DNA from: Saprospiraceae bacterium
GTDB taxonomy: Bacteria; Bacteroidota; Bacteroidia; Chitinophagales; Saprospiraceae
Assembly: GCA_026993525.1 (NCBI GenBank)
Contig: JALWSS010000121.1
Location: forward strand, 1-55,498
DNA: 55,498 nucleotides
Direction: 5' to 3'
Positions 18,077 to 26,263 of the stretch are shown here, one piece after another. The position numbers and the translations under genes were made by a program. Every line of letters starts with the position of its first letter. The first letter of the stretch is position 1. Below the pieces are notes generated by a model. That model made no database searches. It was not told the origin of the DNA and worked only from the letters and a program-made list of their open reading frames with translations.

Positions 18077-19327
18077 TCATCTTCCAAAAACGGGTAAAGG
18101 ATCCATAAGAGGTGTTTTGTCTATGACATTTTCAGGCGTAAAGATAGGGCTGACCTTTTCCGAAAAATTGAGTAAGTCAACAAACAAAGACCTCAGCAAA
18201 ACCATGGCCTCCGGGGTGGACGAAACCACATAAGAGAATAACTTCATGGGCCGGTGCGGCACATCCCCGACACCATCTTTATCCAGGTCGTAGCCGGCAT
18301 AATCACTCCAGTAATTGCCATTGAAAGTGTTGTCACTACCCGCTGAGTGAACAGACAAGTCAAAAGTATTGTGAAGAAAATTGTTTTTAGTCAAAATGTT
18401 GGTTTGATTGCCACCGGACATCTTGAATGCCCATCCATTTTCAGAGAACTCATTTTCCCGTATATTCAATCGGTTGGAAGTTTCCATGAATATGCCAATA
18501 GTATTCCGGGCAAATTTGTTGTAATTGATTTCAGAATCAAAAATATCCTTAAGAAGCAAACCGTAAGAAGCAGCTCCCCAATTTTCGCGAAAAACATTGT
18601 TTTTCATTGAAATGAATTTCGAATACATGACCGCAACCCCGGCACCATTGTCAACAAATTCATTGTTGAAATAACTGTCATTGTCAGAAAACATAAAATG
18701 AAGGCCATAGCGAATGTTGTTCTGACTCAGGTTGTCATGTATCAGGCTGTTGTCAACAAACTCAAAATAAATCCCGTCTCTGTTTCCCTTAACCACATTG
18801 TTTGCTATTTCGAGATAACTGCAGTACCAGGCATGGATGGCATTGCCGGAATTGGCTTCATCCTGTGACTGGGCCATCACCAGGTTGTTTTCAACCAAAC
18901 CTTTTGAAGAATTCTGAAGGTATATCGCAAAAAAGGCTTCGACAAACTCGTTATTCCGGATTGTAAATTGAGTAGATTTTCTGATTCTTATTCCTGCCCT
19001 GTCTTCGACATAAGACCTGCCGACATTTTGTATCCTGAATCCTTCAATGTAGAAGTATTTATTCTCAACGGTAATTATTTCTCCGGAATTTTTTCCATCA
19101 ATGACAGGGCGCTCTTCTCCCAATAGCGTTAGATTCTTCTCGATCAAGATGTTATTCTCCTCATAAACGCCTTTTTTTACCAAGACGGTATCACATTCAT
19201 TGGCCAACTTCACCCCGTCGGCGATTGTCTCAACTTCACAAGTCGGACAAACCACTATGGTATTGCCTGTGGCAAATGGCAACCATAGATAAAAGAGGAA
19301 CAGAATGGTACTGAATTGCTTTTTCAT
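18077..19327 (-). CDS. nosD: Periplasmic copper/sulfur-handling protein NosD
   Basis: 416 residues. A signal peptide (KKQFSTILFLFYLWLPFATG) precedes a long right-handed beta-helix built of parallel repeats rich in N-x-(F/I) turns (for example IRNNEFVEAFFAIYLQNSSK), as in NosD/CASH domain proteins. It works with NosF and NosY to build the CuZ site of NosZ. The start is the ATG at 19327, 26 bases after the nosL stop; the longer frame begins at a TTG inside the end of nosL. Confidence 0.92.
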   Translation of the reverse strand: MKKQFSTILFLFYLWLPFATGNTIVVCPTCEVETIADGVKLANECDTVLVKKGVYEENNILIEKNLTLLGEERPVIDGKNSGEIITVENKYFYIEGFRIQNVGRSYVEDRAGIRIRKSTQFTIRNNEFVEAFFAIYLQNSSKGLVENNLVMAQSQDEANSGNAIHAWYCSYLEIANNVVKGNRDGIYFEFVDNSLIHDNLSQNNIRYGLHFMFSDNDSYFNNEFVDNGAGVAVMYSKFISMKNNVFRENWGAASYGLLLKDIFDSEINYNKFARNTIGIFMETSNRLNIRENEFSENGWAFKMSGGNQTNILTKNNFLHNTFDLSVHSAGSDNTFNGNYWSDYAGYDLDKDGVGDVPHRPMKLFSYVVSSTPEAMVLLRSLFVDLLNFSEKVSPIFTPENVIDKTPLMDPLPVFGR

Positions 19328-19353
19328 GCGGAGCTGTTGTTGCGACGAAAAGA

Positions 19354-19785
19354 TCAACGCTGATATTTTGCACGCAAAGAAGTCCAGTCAAGGATTTCTC
19401 CATCTTTTTCAGCTTTCATTGCCTCAGCCGCGGCTTTGGACGGATAGGCCGACAGATAGCCTCCCATGGGACTGGGAATCTCTTTGGATATCAGGTAAAA
19501 TGCGTTCCTGGCATCCACCCAATCATCAGGATGATTGTAATCCCGTACCAGCAAGAGGGCTAGATCACTTTCATCTTTGTCTTGAATAAACTGGACCATG
19601 CACTCAATAGCATCAAACTTGTAAACCTTGCCTTTGGTCGTAACCATTTCAGCTGCGAACGGTTTGTCAACAATGCTCATTTTGCAATGAGCGCATGGGT
19701 CAGTGCCAAAATCAATTGGCTGTGGTGAAGGTGTGCATGCCTGTGCTAACAGAAGAATCAGACTTGACAGAATCAGCGTTCTCAT
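19354..19785 (-). CDS. nosL: Copper-binding lipoprotein NosL
   Basis: 143 residues. The signal peptide ends in a lipobox (LLLAQAC, Cys17), and the mature protein has the NosL copper site CAHCKM (Cys31, Cys34, Met36). NosL delivers Cu(I) to apo-NosZ on the periplasmic side. The start lies inside the end of the upstream membrane-protein gene (74-base overlap), which suggests tight co-expression. Confidence 0.93.
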   Translation of the reverse strand: MRTLILSSLILLLAQACTPSPQPIDFGTDPCAHCKMSIVDKPFAAEMVTTKGKVYKFDAIECMVQFIQDKDESDLALLLVRDYNHPDDWVDARNAFYLISKEIPSPMGGYLSAYPSKAAAEAMKAEKDGEILDWTSLRAKYQR

Positions 19786-20362
19786 ACTTCAATGATTTTT
19801 TCCCGGAAAGCCAAATCGCCAATCCACTGAGGAAAAAAGACAGCCCTACAAACCATCCGCCAATCCACGGCCATGATTTTGCCAGGAAATTGAGCAGAAC
19901 CTTATTCCCGATCAAAGGTGGTTGGTAGGCCATTCCAGGTATTTTAATTGGTGCGTCAGGACTTAAGTTGTGGCCGTAATCATATTCCCACAAATAGAAA
20001 TCATATATTCCGGCGATACACAAAACGGCCAGTAATGCAAACCAGAATATCCAGAGGGATCGCTTTCCGATGAACCCAAACACTACTCCCAGAAATGACA
20101 TGGCCATTATCACATAGGGGAAATACTGGAGTTCGGGAATTGATTCGGGAACAATTTTCTTCATCCCAACATAATGATTCAAAATATTGATATTCTGAAG
20201 TGTGCCGGGTTCAGAGCCGTTTATCTTGTTGATCCAAATGTACATCGTCACACCGTGGGGGTATTGGGGAGCCACCAAAGTTATCCTCCACATCGGGAAG
20301 ACAAACAATGCCAGAAGCATCAACGCAGCTGAAATAAAAAGCACTTTGTGAAAGGTCTTCAT
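19712..20362 (-). CDS. nos-cluster membrane protein of unknown function
   Basis: 216 residues with four predicted transmembrane helices (about 8-27, 85-104, 107-125, 170-192). A periplasmic segment between the first two helices includes PHGVTMYIWINKINGSEPG and HYVGMKKI. I know similar proteins only from nos clusters of this phylum; the function is not known. Its position between nosZ and nosL argues for a role in copper delivery or NosZ maturation. The His and Met residues around HGVTMY and NHYVGMKK could bind copper, but this is inference. Its last 74 bases overlap nosL. Confidence 0.8.
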   Translation of the reverse strand: MKTFHKVLFISAALMLLALFVFPMWRITLVAPQYPHGVTMYIWINKINGSEPGTLQNINILNHYVGMKKIVPESIPELQYFPYVIMAMSFLGVVFGFIGKRSLWIFWFALLAVLCIAGIYDFYLWEYDYGHNLSPDAPIKIPGMAYQPPLIGNKVLLNFLAKSWPWIGGWFVGLSFFLSGLAIWLSGKKSLKYENADSVKSDSSVSTGMHTFTTAN

Positions 20363-20429
20363 GCTGTTGGATTTTGAATGGGTTTCAATGGCGAAATGAC
20401 GATTGACGATCTACATTGCAATTTCCATG

Positions 20430-20525
20430 AAAAAAAAGCAGGGCCGGGCTTACTCATCAACACAGGTATGGAAGGATTCTCAGCATCAAAACCAAAGCCA
20501 TGAAATGTTTGACCGCCGGCCCTGC
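20430..20525 (-). terminator. Terminator-like hairpin after nosZ
   Basis: Read on the minus strand, GCAGGGCCGG (20525-20516) pairs with CCGGCCCTGC (20447-20438), which is followed directly by eight T. The loop is long (about 68 bases). This lies in the 245-base gap between nosZ and the membrane-protein gene, so nosZ is likely made in excess over its maturation genes. I see no gene in this gap. Confidence 0.65.
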
Positions 20526-20607
20526 AAGTACTTCAAAGTCTCAATCAATCCATTGCGAAGAGTCTGGTAGTGGCAAGCGTTTTATGCCTGCCACTACCCA
20601 ACCTGTA

Positions 20608-22578
20608 TTACATCTCCGGATTTGCACCGGTCCACCAGCGAAGCGCTGTATTTGCGTTGCGGGCGGAGACGCGCACATAACCCTGCATTTCCTGGTGCAG
20701 TGCTGAACAGAAGTCGGTGCAGTAGAATGGGATCACCCCTTCGTTTTTCGGCTCCCAAAGCAAGGTCTCAGTCTGCCCCGGCATGATCAGCAACTCTGCA
20801 TTTTGAGCACCCAGCACGGCAAAGCCGTGAGGAACGTCAAAATCCTGCTCGAGGTTGGTGACGTGGAAATACACTTTATCACCTACTTTGATTCCTTCGA
20901 TGTTGTCCGGAGCAAAGTGACTGCGGATGCAGGTCATGTACACGTGCACCTCATTGCCTTTGCGTTCAACCCTGCCATCTTTTTCAGACGGGGTCATGTA
21001 GGGGTGTTTGTTTTCGCTCAGTTTGTAAAACTGTTTTGAATTGGGCACAACCTTGGAGGCGGCAATTCCCTGTGCGTAGTGTGGTTCACCAACCGTTGGG
21101 AAATCCAGCAACAGCTTCATCTTGTCACCCGAAATATCAATGAGTTGAGCGGATTGGCAAAGCTCAGGACCGGTAGGCAGGAACCTGTCCTTGGTAATCT
21201 TATTCAGCGCTACCAGGTATTTGCCATCGGGTTTTTTGGTATCACCACCAGGAATCATCAAGTGGCCTATGGAATAATATGTCGGGATGCGGTCAACCAC
21301 TTCCCAGGTGCCGATTTTCCACTTGGTCACTTCAGAAGAAATAAAGAAACTGGTGTAGGCATAGCCCTTTCCGTCAAACTCGGTGTGAAGCGGGCCAAGA
21401 CCACCTTCCTTCACTACACCGGCAACTGTTGCATCGTAATTCAAAACGGGTATTCCATAACGGTCACCATCAAAGTTCTTTTCATCAATTGCCTTGAGCA
21501 TTTTGGTGAAAGAGTGAACGGTAAGGTCCGTTGAGAGTTTTCCGGCACCGACGATGTATTCGCCTGTTGGGTCCACATCACAACCGTGAGGAGATTTTGG
21601 AGTAGGCAGGAAGTACACCATGTCCGGGCATTCACTTGGATCCAGTACTTTCACAGAATTGATGGTTTCAGAAACAGCCATTTGTTTTTCTTCATCCCAA
21701 TAGTTGTGAACATAGCTGGTAGGCAATTCTTTGAATTTCCCTTGTGCCAGATATTCCTCGGCTTTTTTCCAGTTGATGGCAGCGATAAAGTCTTTGTCAT
21801 TCTGGGAAGCATTTACTTCCAGCAATGAATTTTGCTCCTCAGTATTGTACGAAGTGAAAAACATCCAGCCGTGAGAGTTATTCTTGCCGGCATGCGCAAG
21901 GTCATAATCAAATCCGGGCATGAGTACCTGGAAGGCAATAGACATGTGACCTGTTTCAGGATCAACCTTGATGAAGGAAAGCGCTCCCTTGAAGTTTTCG
22001 GCATAAGAAGCGATCTCAACGTCTTTTTGAGGAATTGGTACGCTGAAACGAGTACCGGCAACCACATATTCAGTGTTTTCCGTCGTAAATGGAGAGGAGT
22101 GGTTGCCACCGCTGTTCGGCAGCTCGATGATGTCTTCCGTCTCAAATGTTTTAAGACTCACACGTGCTACCCTTGGTGTGTTGTTGCCGTTAATAAATAC
22201 CCAACGTCCATCAGTTTCTCCGTTTGTCTGAGAAAGCTCGGGGTGGTGAGCGTCATCCCAGGGAACAAATCCGTGAGAAGTGTTCAACATGGGTTTTGTT
22301 TCTTCATTAAAACCATAGCCTTTTTCCGGGTCAACCGAAAAAACAGGGATTACACGAAATAGTCTTCCGGACGGAAGCCCATAAACACTCAATTGACCAC
22401 TAAAACCACCAGATACGATGGCGTAAAACTCATCATACTGTCCGGGGGGGACATAAACCTGAGATGCGACATCAGAGCTCAAAGCTCCGGATTGCTGGCC
22501 TGACTGATTACATCCCGAAAGGATGAAAAAGAAAACGACCAGACCCGTTGTTGCTAAAAGACTTGATAAATACTTCAT
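20608..22578 (-). CDS. nosZ: Nitrous oxide reductase, clade II, with lipobox
   Basis: 656 residues. It reduces N2O to N2 outside the cytoplasm. The seven-bladed propeller holds the CuZ histidines (for example NTSHGF, DDAHHPE, GGNHSSPF, AHAGKNNSHGW, SPHGCDV). The C-terminal cupredoxin domain has the CuA motif C620-x3-C624-x3-H628-x2-M631. The N-terminus has no twin arginine; instead a Sec-type signal ends in LSGC (Cys23), so the enzyme is predicted to be a membrane-anchored lipoprotein. Sec signal and cluster content place it in clade II (atypical NosZ). Confidence 0.97.
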   Translation of the reverse strand: MKYLSSLLATTGLVVFFFILSGCNQSGQQSGALSSDVASQVYVPPGQYDEFYAIVSGGFSGQLSVYGLPSGRLFRVIPVFSVDPEKGYGFNEETKPMLNTSHGFVPWDDAHHPELSQTNGETDGRWVFINGNNTPRVARVSLKTFETEDIIELPNSGGNHSSPFTTENTEYVVAGTRFSVPIPQKDVEIASYAENFKGALSFIKVDPETGHMSIAFQVLMPGFDYDLAHAGKNNSHGWMFFTSYNTEEQNSLLEVNASQNDKDFIAAINWKKAEEYLAQGKFKELPTSYVHNYWDEEKQMAVSETINSVKVLDPSECPDMVYFLPTPKSPHGCDVDPTGEYIVGAGKLSTDLTVHSFTKMLKAIDEKNFDGDRYGIPVLNYDATVAGVVKEGGLGPLHTEFDGKGYAYTSFFISSEVTKWKIGTWEVVDRIPTYYSIGHLMIPGGDTKKPDGKYLVALNKITKDRFLPTGPELCQSAQLIDISGDKMKLLLDFPTVGEPHYAQGIAASKVVPNSKQFYKLSENKHPYMTPSEKDGRVERKGNEVHVYMTCIRSHFAPDNIEGIKVGDKVYFHVTNLEQDFDVPHGFAVLGAQNAELLIMPGQTETLLWEPKNEGVIPFYCTDFCSALHQEMQGYVRVSARNANTALRWWTGANPEM

Positions 22579-22651
22579 AATGATCAGTCAGTTTTTCAAT
22601 GAAATTGAGGGGAAGAAGAGTGCCTCCACCTCCCCGTCAATCAAGTTTATT

Positions 22652-23122
22652 TTAGAGGGTTCGAAAATATTCAAGAACAGCTCTTGCCTCTTCTTCGGTG
22701 AGGTTTTGGTTCGCCATCGGCGAGCCGTTGTATTCCATCAGAAGTTTTTTGGCAATGGGGTCTTCCTTAACCATCTGCTCGGGGTTTAAGATCATGTTCA
22801 TCACCCACTCAGGAGTACGGCGCTCAAGCACTCCTTTTTGGGGAGGTCCAATGAACTTTTCTTCAGGTTTGTGGCAGGCAGTACACATTTTTTCATAGAT
22901 TTCTTTTCCCTTGGCTGCCAATTCCTGATCTACCTCCGGATCGAGTTTTACCTCTGTAACAGGGCCAATGCCTTTGTCATTCATTGGGTCAGGCTCATCC
23001 GCCAACATGGATTTTGGTTTGGGTTTGCTCGCCGGCGCACCCGCATTTGAATCGGAACCACACGCTGAGAACGCAGCCATCACCAATGCAAACAGAATGA
23101 ATTTCAATGCGATAGATTTCAT
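22652..23122 (-). CDS. Lipoprotein cytochrome c of the nos cluster
   Basis: 156 residues from the ATG at 23122. The signal peptide ends in a lipobox (AFSAC, Cys21). A Pro/Lys-rich linker precedes a class I cytochrome c domain with CTACH at 80-84 and a likely axial Met136 (GSPMANQ). It is the first gene of the nos operon and is the probable electron donor to NosZ, or a link from the quinol pool. A longer frame to 23191 would run over the dyad at 23148-23163 and bury the signal peptide, so it was rejected. Confidence 0.9.
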   Translation of the reverse strand: MKSIALKFILFALVMAAFSACGSDSNAGAPASKPKPKSMLADEPDPMNDKGIGPVTEVKLDPEVDQELAAKGKEIYEKMCTACHKPEEKFIGPPQKGVLERRTPEWVMNMILNPEQMVKEDPIAKKLLMEYNGSPMANQNLTEEEARAVLEYFRTL

Positions 23123-23147
23123 AGTTTGAAGGTTTTGATGTGTTAAT

Positions 23148-23163
23148 CGGACAAGTATGTCCG
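23148..23163. promoter_or_regulatory. 16-bp perfect palindrome before the nos operon
   Basis: CGGACAAGTATGTCCG reads the same on both strands (CGGACA-N4-TGTCCG). It lies 26-41 bases upstream of the start of the first nos gene, where an operator overlapping the promoter or transcript start would be. The divergent Rrf2 regulator is a candidate to bind it. I see no second copy in the window. Confidence 0.45.
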
Positions 23164-23205
23164 CTTTAATGTCGCAAAGTTTGTACACCACCCAAAAGCA
23201 GATGA

Positions 23206-23240
23206 TGACGATGATCAGGTCCGAAATTGACTTTTGTCAC
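23206..23240. promoter_or_regulatory. Tandem FNR/CRP-type dyads between nos operon and rrf2
   Basis: TGAC-TTTT-GTCA (23228-23239) is a perfect dyad and TGAC-GATG-ATCA (23206-23217) has one mixed half. Their centres are exactly 22 bp apart. The pair is 84-117 bases upstream of the nos cytochrome start and 68-101 bases upstream of rrf2, so it could serve either or both genes. Confidence 0.6.
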
Positions 23241-23306
23241 AAAACAAACTTGCACACTTGCCAATATTTTTGCGAACCAAAACAATTGACCAATAACCCC
23301 ACAGAA

Positions 23307-23762
23307 ATGTTTAGTAAATCAACCCAATACGCATTAAAAGCTACGCTATACCTGGCTTATAGAAAAAATTCAGGCGAACCGGTGGGCACCGCAGAGCTCG
23401 CTAAAGCTATCAATGCACCTCCACAGTTCCTGGCCAAAACACTTCAAAAACTGGCACATACCGGTATTGTCTCTTCGGTAAAAGGAAGCAATGGAGGTGT
23501 CTTTTTGACGAAGGAAAACCTCAAAACAAGACTGGTGGACATACTGGATGCAATTAGCGGCCAAAATGGCATCAGGACTTGCCTGCTGGGAACCACCCCT
23601 TGCGACCCTCAGCATCCATGTATCCTCCATAAAGATTTCGTAAAAGTCCGCGAGGGGCTCAGTGATTTTTTCAGGAACCACACATTAGAGGACTTCAGCT
23701 CTCTAAACGAGTCGGATTTCCAAAGGGATTACAACTGGTTTGGAGGAATTGACAGCCCCTGA
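23307..23762 (+). CDS. Rrf2-family regulator with Fe-S cysteines (NsrR-like)
   Basis: 151 residues. The N-terminal winged helix begins MFSKSTQYALKATLYLA and contains VSSVKGSNGGVFL, typical of Rrf2. Three Cys at 92, 99 and 105 (TCLLGTTPC-x5-C) match the cluster-binding Cys positions of NsrR and IscR closely, with one extra residue in the first gap. Its place divergent to a nos operon favours an NO- or redox-sensing role. The ATG at 23307 was chosen because the family always starts M-x-S/T at the helix; the frame to 23157 overlaps the regulatory sites. Confidence 0.9.
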   Translation: MFSKSTQYALKATLYLAYRKNSGEPVGTAELAKAINAPPQFLAKTLQKLAHTGIVSSVKGSNGGVFLTKENLKTRLVDILDAISGQNGIRTCLLGTTPCDPQHPCILHKDFVKVREGLSDFFRNHTLEDFSSLNESDFQRDYNWFGGIDSP

Positions 23763-23796
23763 CCCCGGTTTTTCGAAATTTGTTTTTTTTTCACCC

Positions 23797-23808
23797 TGAT
23801 CTATATCA
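23797..23808 (+). promoter_or_regulatory. Single FNR-type dyad upstream of the first usp
   Basis: TGAT-CTAT-ATCA is a perfect dyad with the FNR half site (flanks C and T instead of T and A). It lies 220 bases before the first usp start and 35 bases after the rrf2 stop. No partner lies 22 bp away. Confidence 0.4.
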
Positions 23809-23967
23809 TTGCCTGTTTCGTTTCAGTTCCTGAACTTGTCCCCCTGCTGGGAATGAGTGGACTGAACTCATGGTCCAGTGGTGAGTAGTTGAAAATATTA
23901 CTGAGTGCCCGGCAAAAAGTGCCCTCATTTGTTTAGAGGGGTTGATTCCGGGACTCCCGAATCCCGT

Positions 23968-23996
23968 CCCGATCCCGAAATTTCTTCGGGATCGGG
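23968..23996. repeat. 12-bp perfect hairpin of the TTCGGGAT family
   Basis: CCCGATCCCGAA and TTCGGGATCGGG pair perfectly around a five-base loop, 32 bases before the first usp start. No T run follows. Similar TTCGGGAT hairpins occur near 48.6 and 50.6 kb, so this is probably a copy of a dispersed intergenic element. Confidence 0.7.
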
Positions 23997-24027
23997 GGAC
24001 TCATTACTGAATCAAATAACTGGAAAT

Positions 24028-24951
24028 ATGAAGCATGAAAAATCAAAGAAACCCGGAATTGCACCTTTGGAAGTTACTCAACTGCTGGCCGGGCTGGAAA
24101 ACGGACCGGTTGATAAGGCGCTGTTGAAATACCTGGCAGCATTCTTCAAAAACGTGCCGGTCAGGCATGTTGCTTTCATTCATGTAGTGCCACCAACGGA
24201 TTTTTTTTCTGTGAACGAATACATTGATACCATTGGAGAGGATCTCCAAAATGGAGATATTCAGGTGCGTGATCAAATAAAGGGCATGTTGGAAAAGGAG
24301 CTCAAAGGGGTGGAAACAAAATATTCTTTTTGGGTGGGAGAGGGAAACCCGTTGGAAGTATTGTTGAGAAACGCCGAAGAACTAAACAGTGACCTGGTCG
24401 TTATCGGGCAAAAATCCAACACCCGCTCTCATGGGATCACAGCCAAAAACTTTGCCCGTCATGTCAAATGCAACGCATTGGTCGTTCCGGAGGAAGCTGA
24501 ATTCAAACTTGAAAAAATACTTGTACCGGTTGACTTCTCCGACAATTCAGGCAAAGCACTCAGAACGGCTGTTGCGCTTGCCAAATCGCTGAACAACAAA
24601 CCGGAAATTGAAGTTTTACATTTTTTTGAATTGCCGCCCAATGTGGGTGCCTATCGGTTCAGTGAGATCAAGTTAATAGCGCTTATCAAAGAAGACCGGG
24701 AAGAAGCACTTCCCGAATTTGTTGACAAATATGTTTCTGAAGAAGATCAAAAAGGAATGACATTGACCGTTTCCGAAAGTGTGCGCCGGCCCATAGGGCA
24801 ACACATTGTCCAATACGCAAATGAGCACGGTCACAATCTTATCGTCACCGGCGCAAAGGGTCATTCAAAGCTGGAATTGTTGCTCCTGGGTAGTGTCACC
24901 GAAAAGATGCTGGCGAATACGAACTGCTTACCGGTTTTGATCGTCAAGTAA
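24028..24951 (+). CDS. Universal stress protein, two-domain (first)
   Basis: 307 residues with two Usp domains (about 15-155 and 160-307). The second has the ATP-binding motif GAKGHSK-x8-GSVTEK; the first has the looser IGQKSNTRSHG. The ATG at 24028 was chosen; the in-frame extension to 23905 runs through the hairpin at 23968-23996. It is the first of three usp genes in a row beside the nos and cco operons. Two-domain Usp proteins in this phylum often sit with respiratory genes; the exact role is unknown. Confidence 0.88.
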   Translation: MKHEKSKKPGIAPLEVTQLLAGLENGPVDKALLKYLAAFFKNVPVRHVAFIHVVPPTDFFSVNEYIDTIGEDLQNGDIQVRDQIKGMLEKELKGVETKYSFWVGEGNPLEVLLRNAEELNSDLVVIGQKSNTRSHGITAKNFARHVKCNALVVPEEAEFKLEKILVPVDFSDNSGKALRTAVALAKSLNNKPEIEVLHFFELPPNVGAYRFSEIKLIALIKEDREEALPEFVDKYVSEEDQKGMTLTVSESVRRPIGQHIVQYANEHGHNLIVTGAKGHSKLELLLLGSVTEKMLANTNCLPVLIVK

Positions 24952-25018
24952 ATGAGTCCCCTTTGGACGTTTACCAAACCTTTGGAGGTTTAGTAAATGT
25001 GGGTTTGAACTCAGCAAA

Positions 25019-25053
25019 TTGACAATTGTCAAATGCAAGCTTGACACCGGTCA
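25019..25053 (+). promoter_or_regulatory. Tandem FNR/CRP-type dyads upstream of the second usp
   Basis: TTGACAATTGTCAA (25019-25032) is a perfect 14-bp palindrome and TTGAC-ACCG-GTCA (25041-25053) is a second dyad. Their centres are exactly 22 bp apart. The pair is 158-191 bases before the usp start. A 13-bp direct repeat, ACCGGTCATCAAA, overlaps the second dyad (25046-25058) and recurs at 25106-25118. Confidence 0.65.
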
Positions 25054-25210
25054 TCAAAATGCGGGCAAGACGAAGCTACATTTGTCGCAAAGCGATGAAG
25101 TGGGTACCGGTCATCAAACTTCATCCTGCTTGTTGAGGCTGGTGTCGCTTCCTGTGGGCCCCTGACGGGCGTAACATGAAAACACCAATGTTGCCTAAAA
25201 ATCGGAAAAG

Positions 25211-26092
25211 ATGTTTTCAAAGATCAAACACGCAGTGGTAGGATTGGATTTGGGTAAGAGCGATAAGCCCATGCTCAAATTCCTCGGCTTTTTCGGAACA
25301 AAGTTTCCCATTGAGAATGTTTCTTATGTTCATGTTGTTCCTTCCTTTGAGTTGTACTCCGGAGAGAAAATGGAAGACTTTATCCTTCTGAGCAAAGACA
25401 TTGTACAGAAGATGGACAAGATGGTCAAAGAACACGTTGCACCCAGGCTGTCTCCAAAAGATGAGTTCATTGTTACCGAAGGAAATCCACTTGACGAATT
25501 GGTCACAGTTGTCGAAAAGAATGAAGCAGACCTGGTGGTGACAGGCAAGAGTACAAGCGATACCAGTCATGGAATCCTCTTAAAGAATCTGGTTAGAAAG
25601 ACTGAATGCAATGCATTGATAGTTCCGGATAAAACCACAGCTCAACTGACCCACATACTTGTTCCGTTTGACTTCTCTCAGAATTCAATCAAATCGTTGA
25701 AAACAGCACTTGAATTGCGTTCAACAATGGGAGAAGAAATTAAAATCACTGTTTTGAACGTCTATGAGTTGCCTTCCATTCAAACCTATCGCATTGGCAA
25801 AACCGAAGAACAACTCAAACAGTTTTTGCTGGAGGACCGCAAAGGCGCCTTCCAGAATTTTTTGCAGACCTACTTCACGGAAGAAGAACGCAAGGGCCTA
25901 AACATTGAAATCGCTGAGTTGAAGCGGTTCAGTGTTGCCGATGCCATTATGAAATACGCAAGGAAGCACAAGGTGGATTTCATCGTACAGGGAGCCAAAG
26001 GACACTCAAAGGTGGGATTGCTTCTTCTGGGAAGCGTTACGGAAAGTGTGCTAAACCAAACAGAAAAGGTTCCTGTTTTGGTGGTAAGGTAA
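25211..26092 (+). CDS. Universal stress protein, two-domain (second)
   Basis: 293 residues, homologous along its length to the preceding usp: it shares the order LDLG-x-SDKPMLKFLGFF, VTGKSTSDTSHGILLKNL and the C-terminal ATP-binding motif GAKGHSK-x8-GSVTES. The tandem arrangement implies duplication. Its own regulatory pair upstream and a terminator downstream suggest a separate transcript. Cytoplasmic; target unknown. Confidence 0.88.
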   Translation: MFSKIKHAVVGLDLGKSDKPMLKFLGFFGTKFPIENVSYVHVVPSFELYSGEKMEDFILLSKDIVQKMDKMVKEHVAPRLSPKDEFIVTEGNPLDELVTVVEKNEADLVVTGKSTSDTSHGILLKNLVRKTECNALIVPDKTTAQLTHILVPFDFSQNSIKSLKTALELRSTMGEEIKITVLNVYELPSIQTYRIGKTEEQLKQFLLEDRKGAFQNFLQTYFTEEERKGLNIEIAELKRFSVADAIMKYARKHKVDFIVQGAKGHSKVGLLLLGSVTESVLNQTEKVPVLVVR

Positions 26093-26143
26093 CACGCAAA
26101 CAACTGAATAACAGGGTTTTTTGGTCACATAGGTTAGTTTACG

Positions 26144-26175
26144 AAGGCCGTCAGCCAATGGTGCTGACGGCTTTT
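26144..26175 (+). terminator. Terminator after the second usp
   Basis: GCCGTCAGC and GCTGACGGC pair (26147-26155 with 26163-26171) around a 7-base loop, with flanking AAG / CTTTT extending the stem and giving a short T run. It is 52 bases past the usp stop. Confidence 0.75.
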
Positions 26176-26179
26176 GATT

Positions 26180-26216
26180 TTGATGAATATCAATGCCAGG
26201 AATTGATATTCATCAA
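26180..26216. promoter_or_regulatory. Two canonical FNR boxes that also form a 15-bp hairpin
   Basis: TTGATGAATATCAA (26180-26193) and TTGATATTCATCAA (26203-26216) each match TTGAT-N4-ATCAA perfectly. They are inverted copies of each other, so the segment is also a perfect 15-bp stem with a 7-base loop. Dyad centres are 23 bp apart. It lies 48-84 bases before the next start codon, right after the usp terminator. Confidence 0.65.
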
Positions 26217-26263
26217 CGATAACGGCAAACCAGGAAACTATTTTTGGTGCAAATTAATTCACC

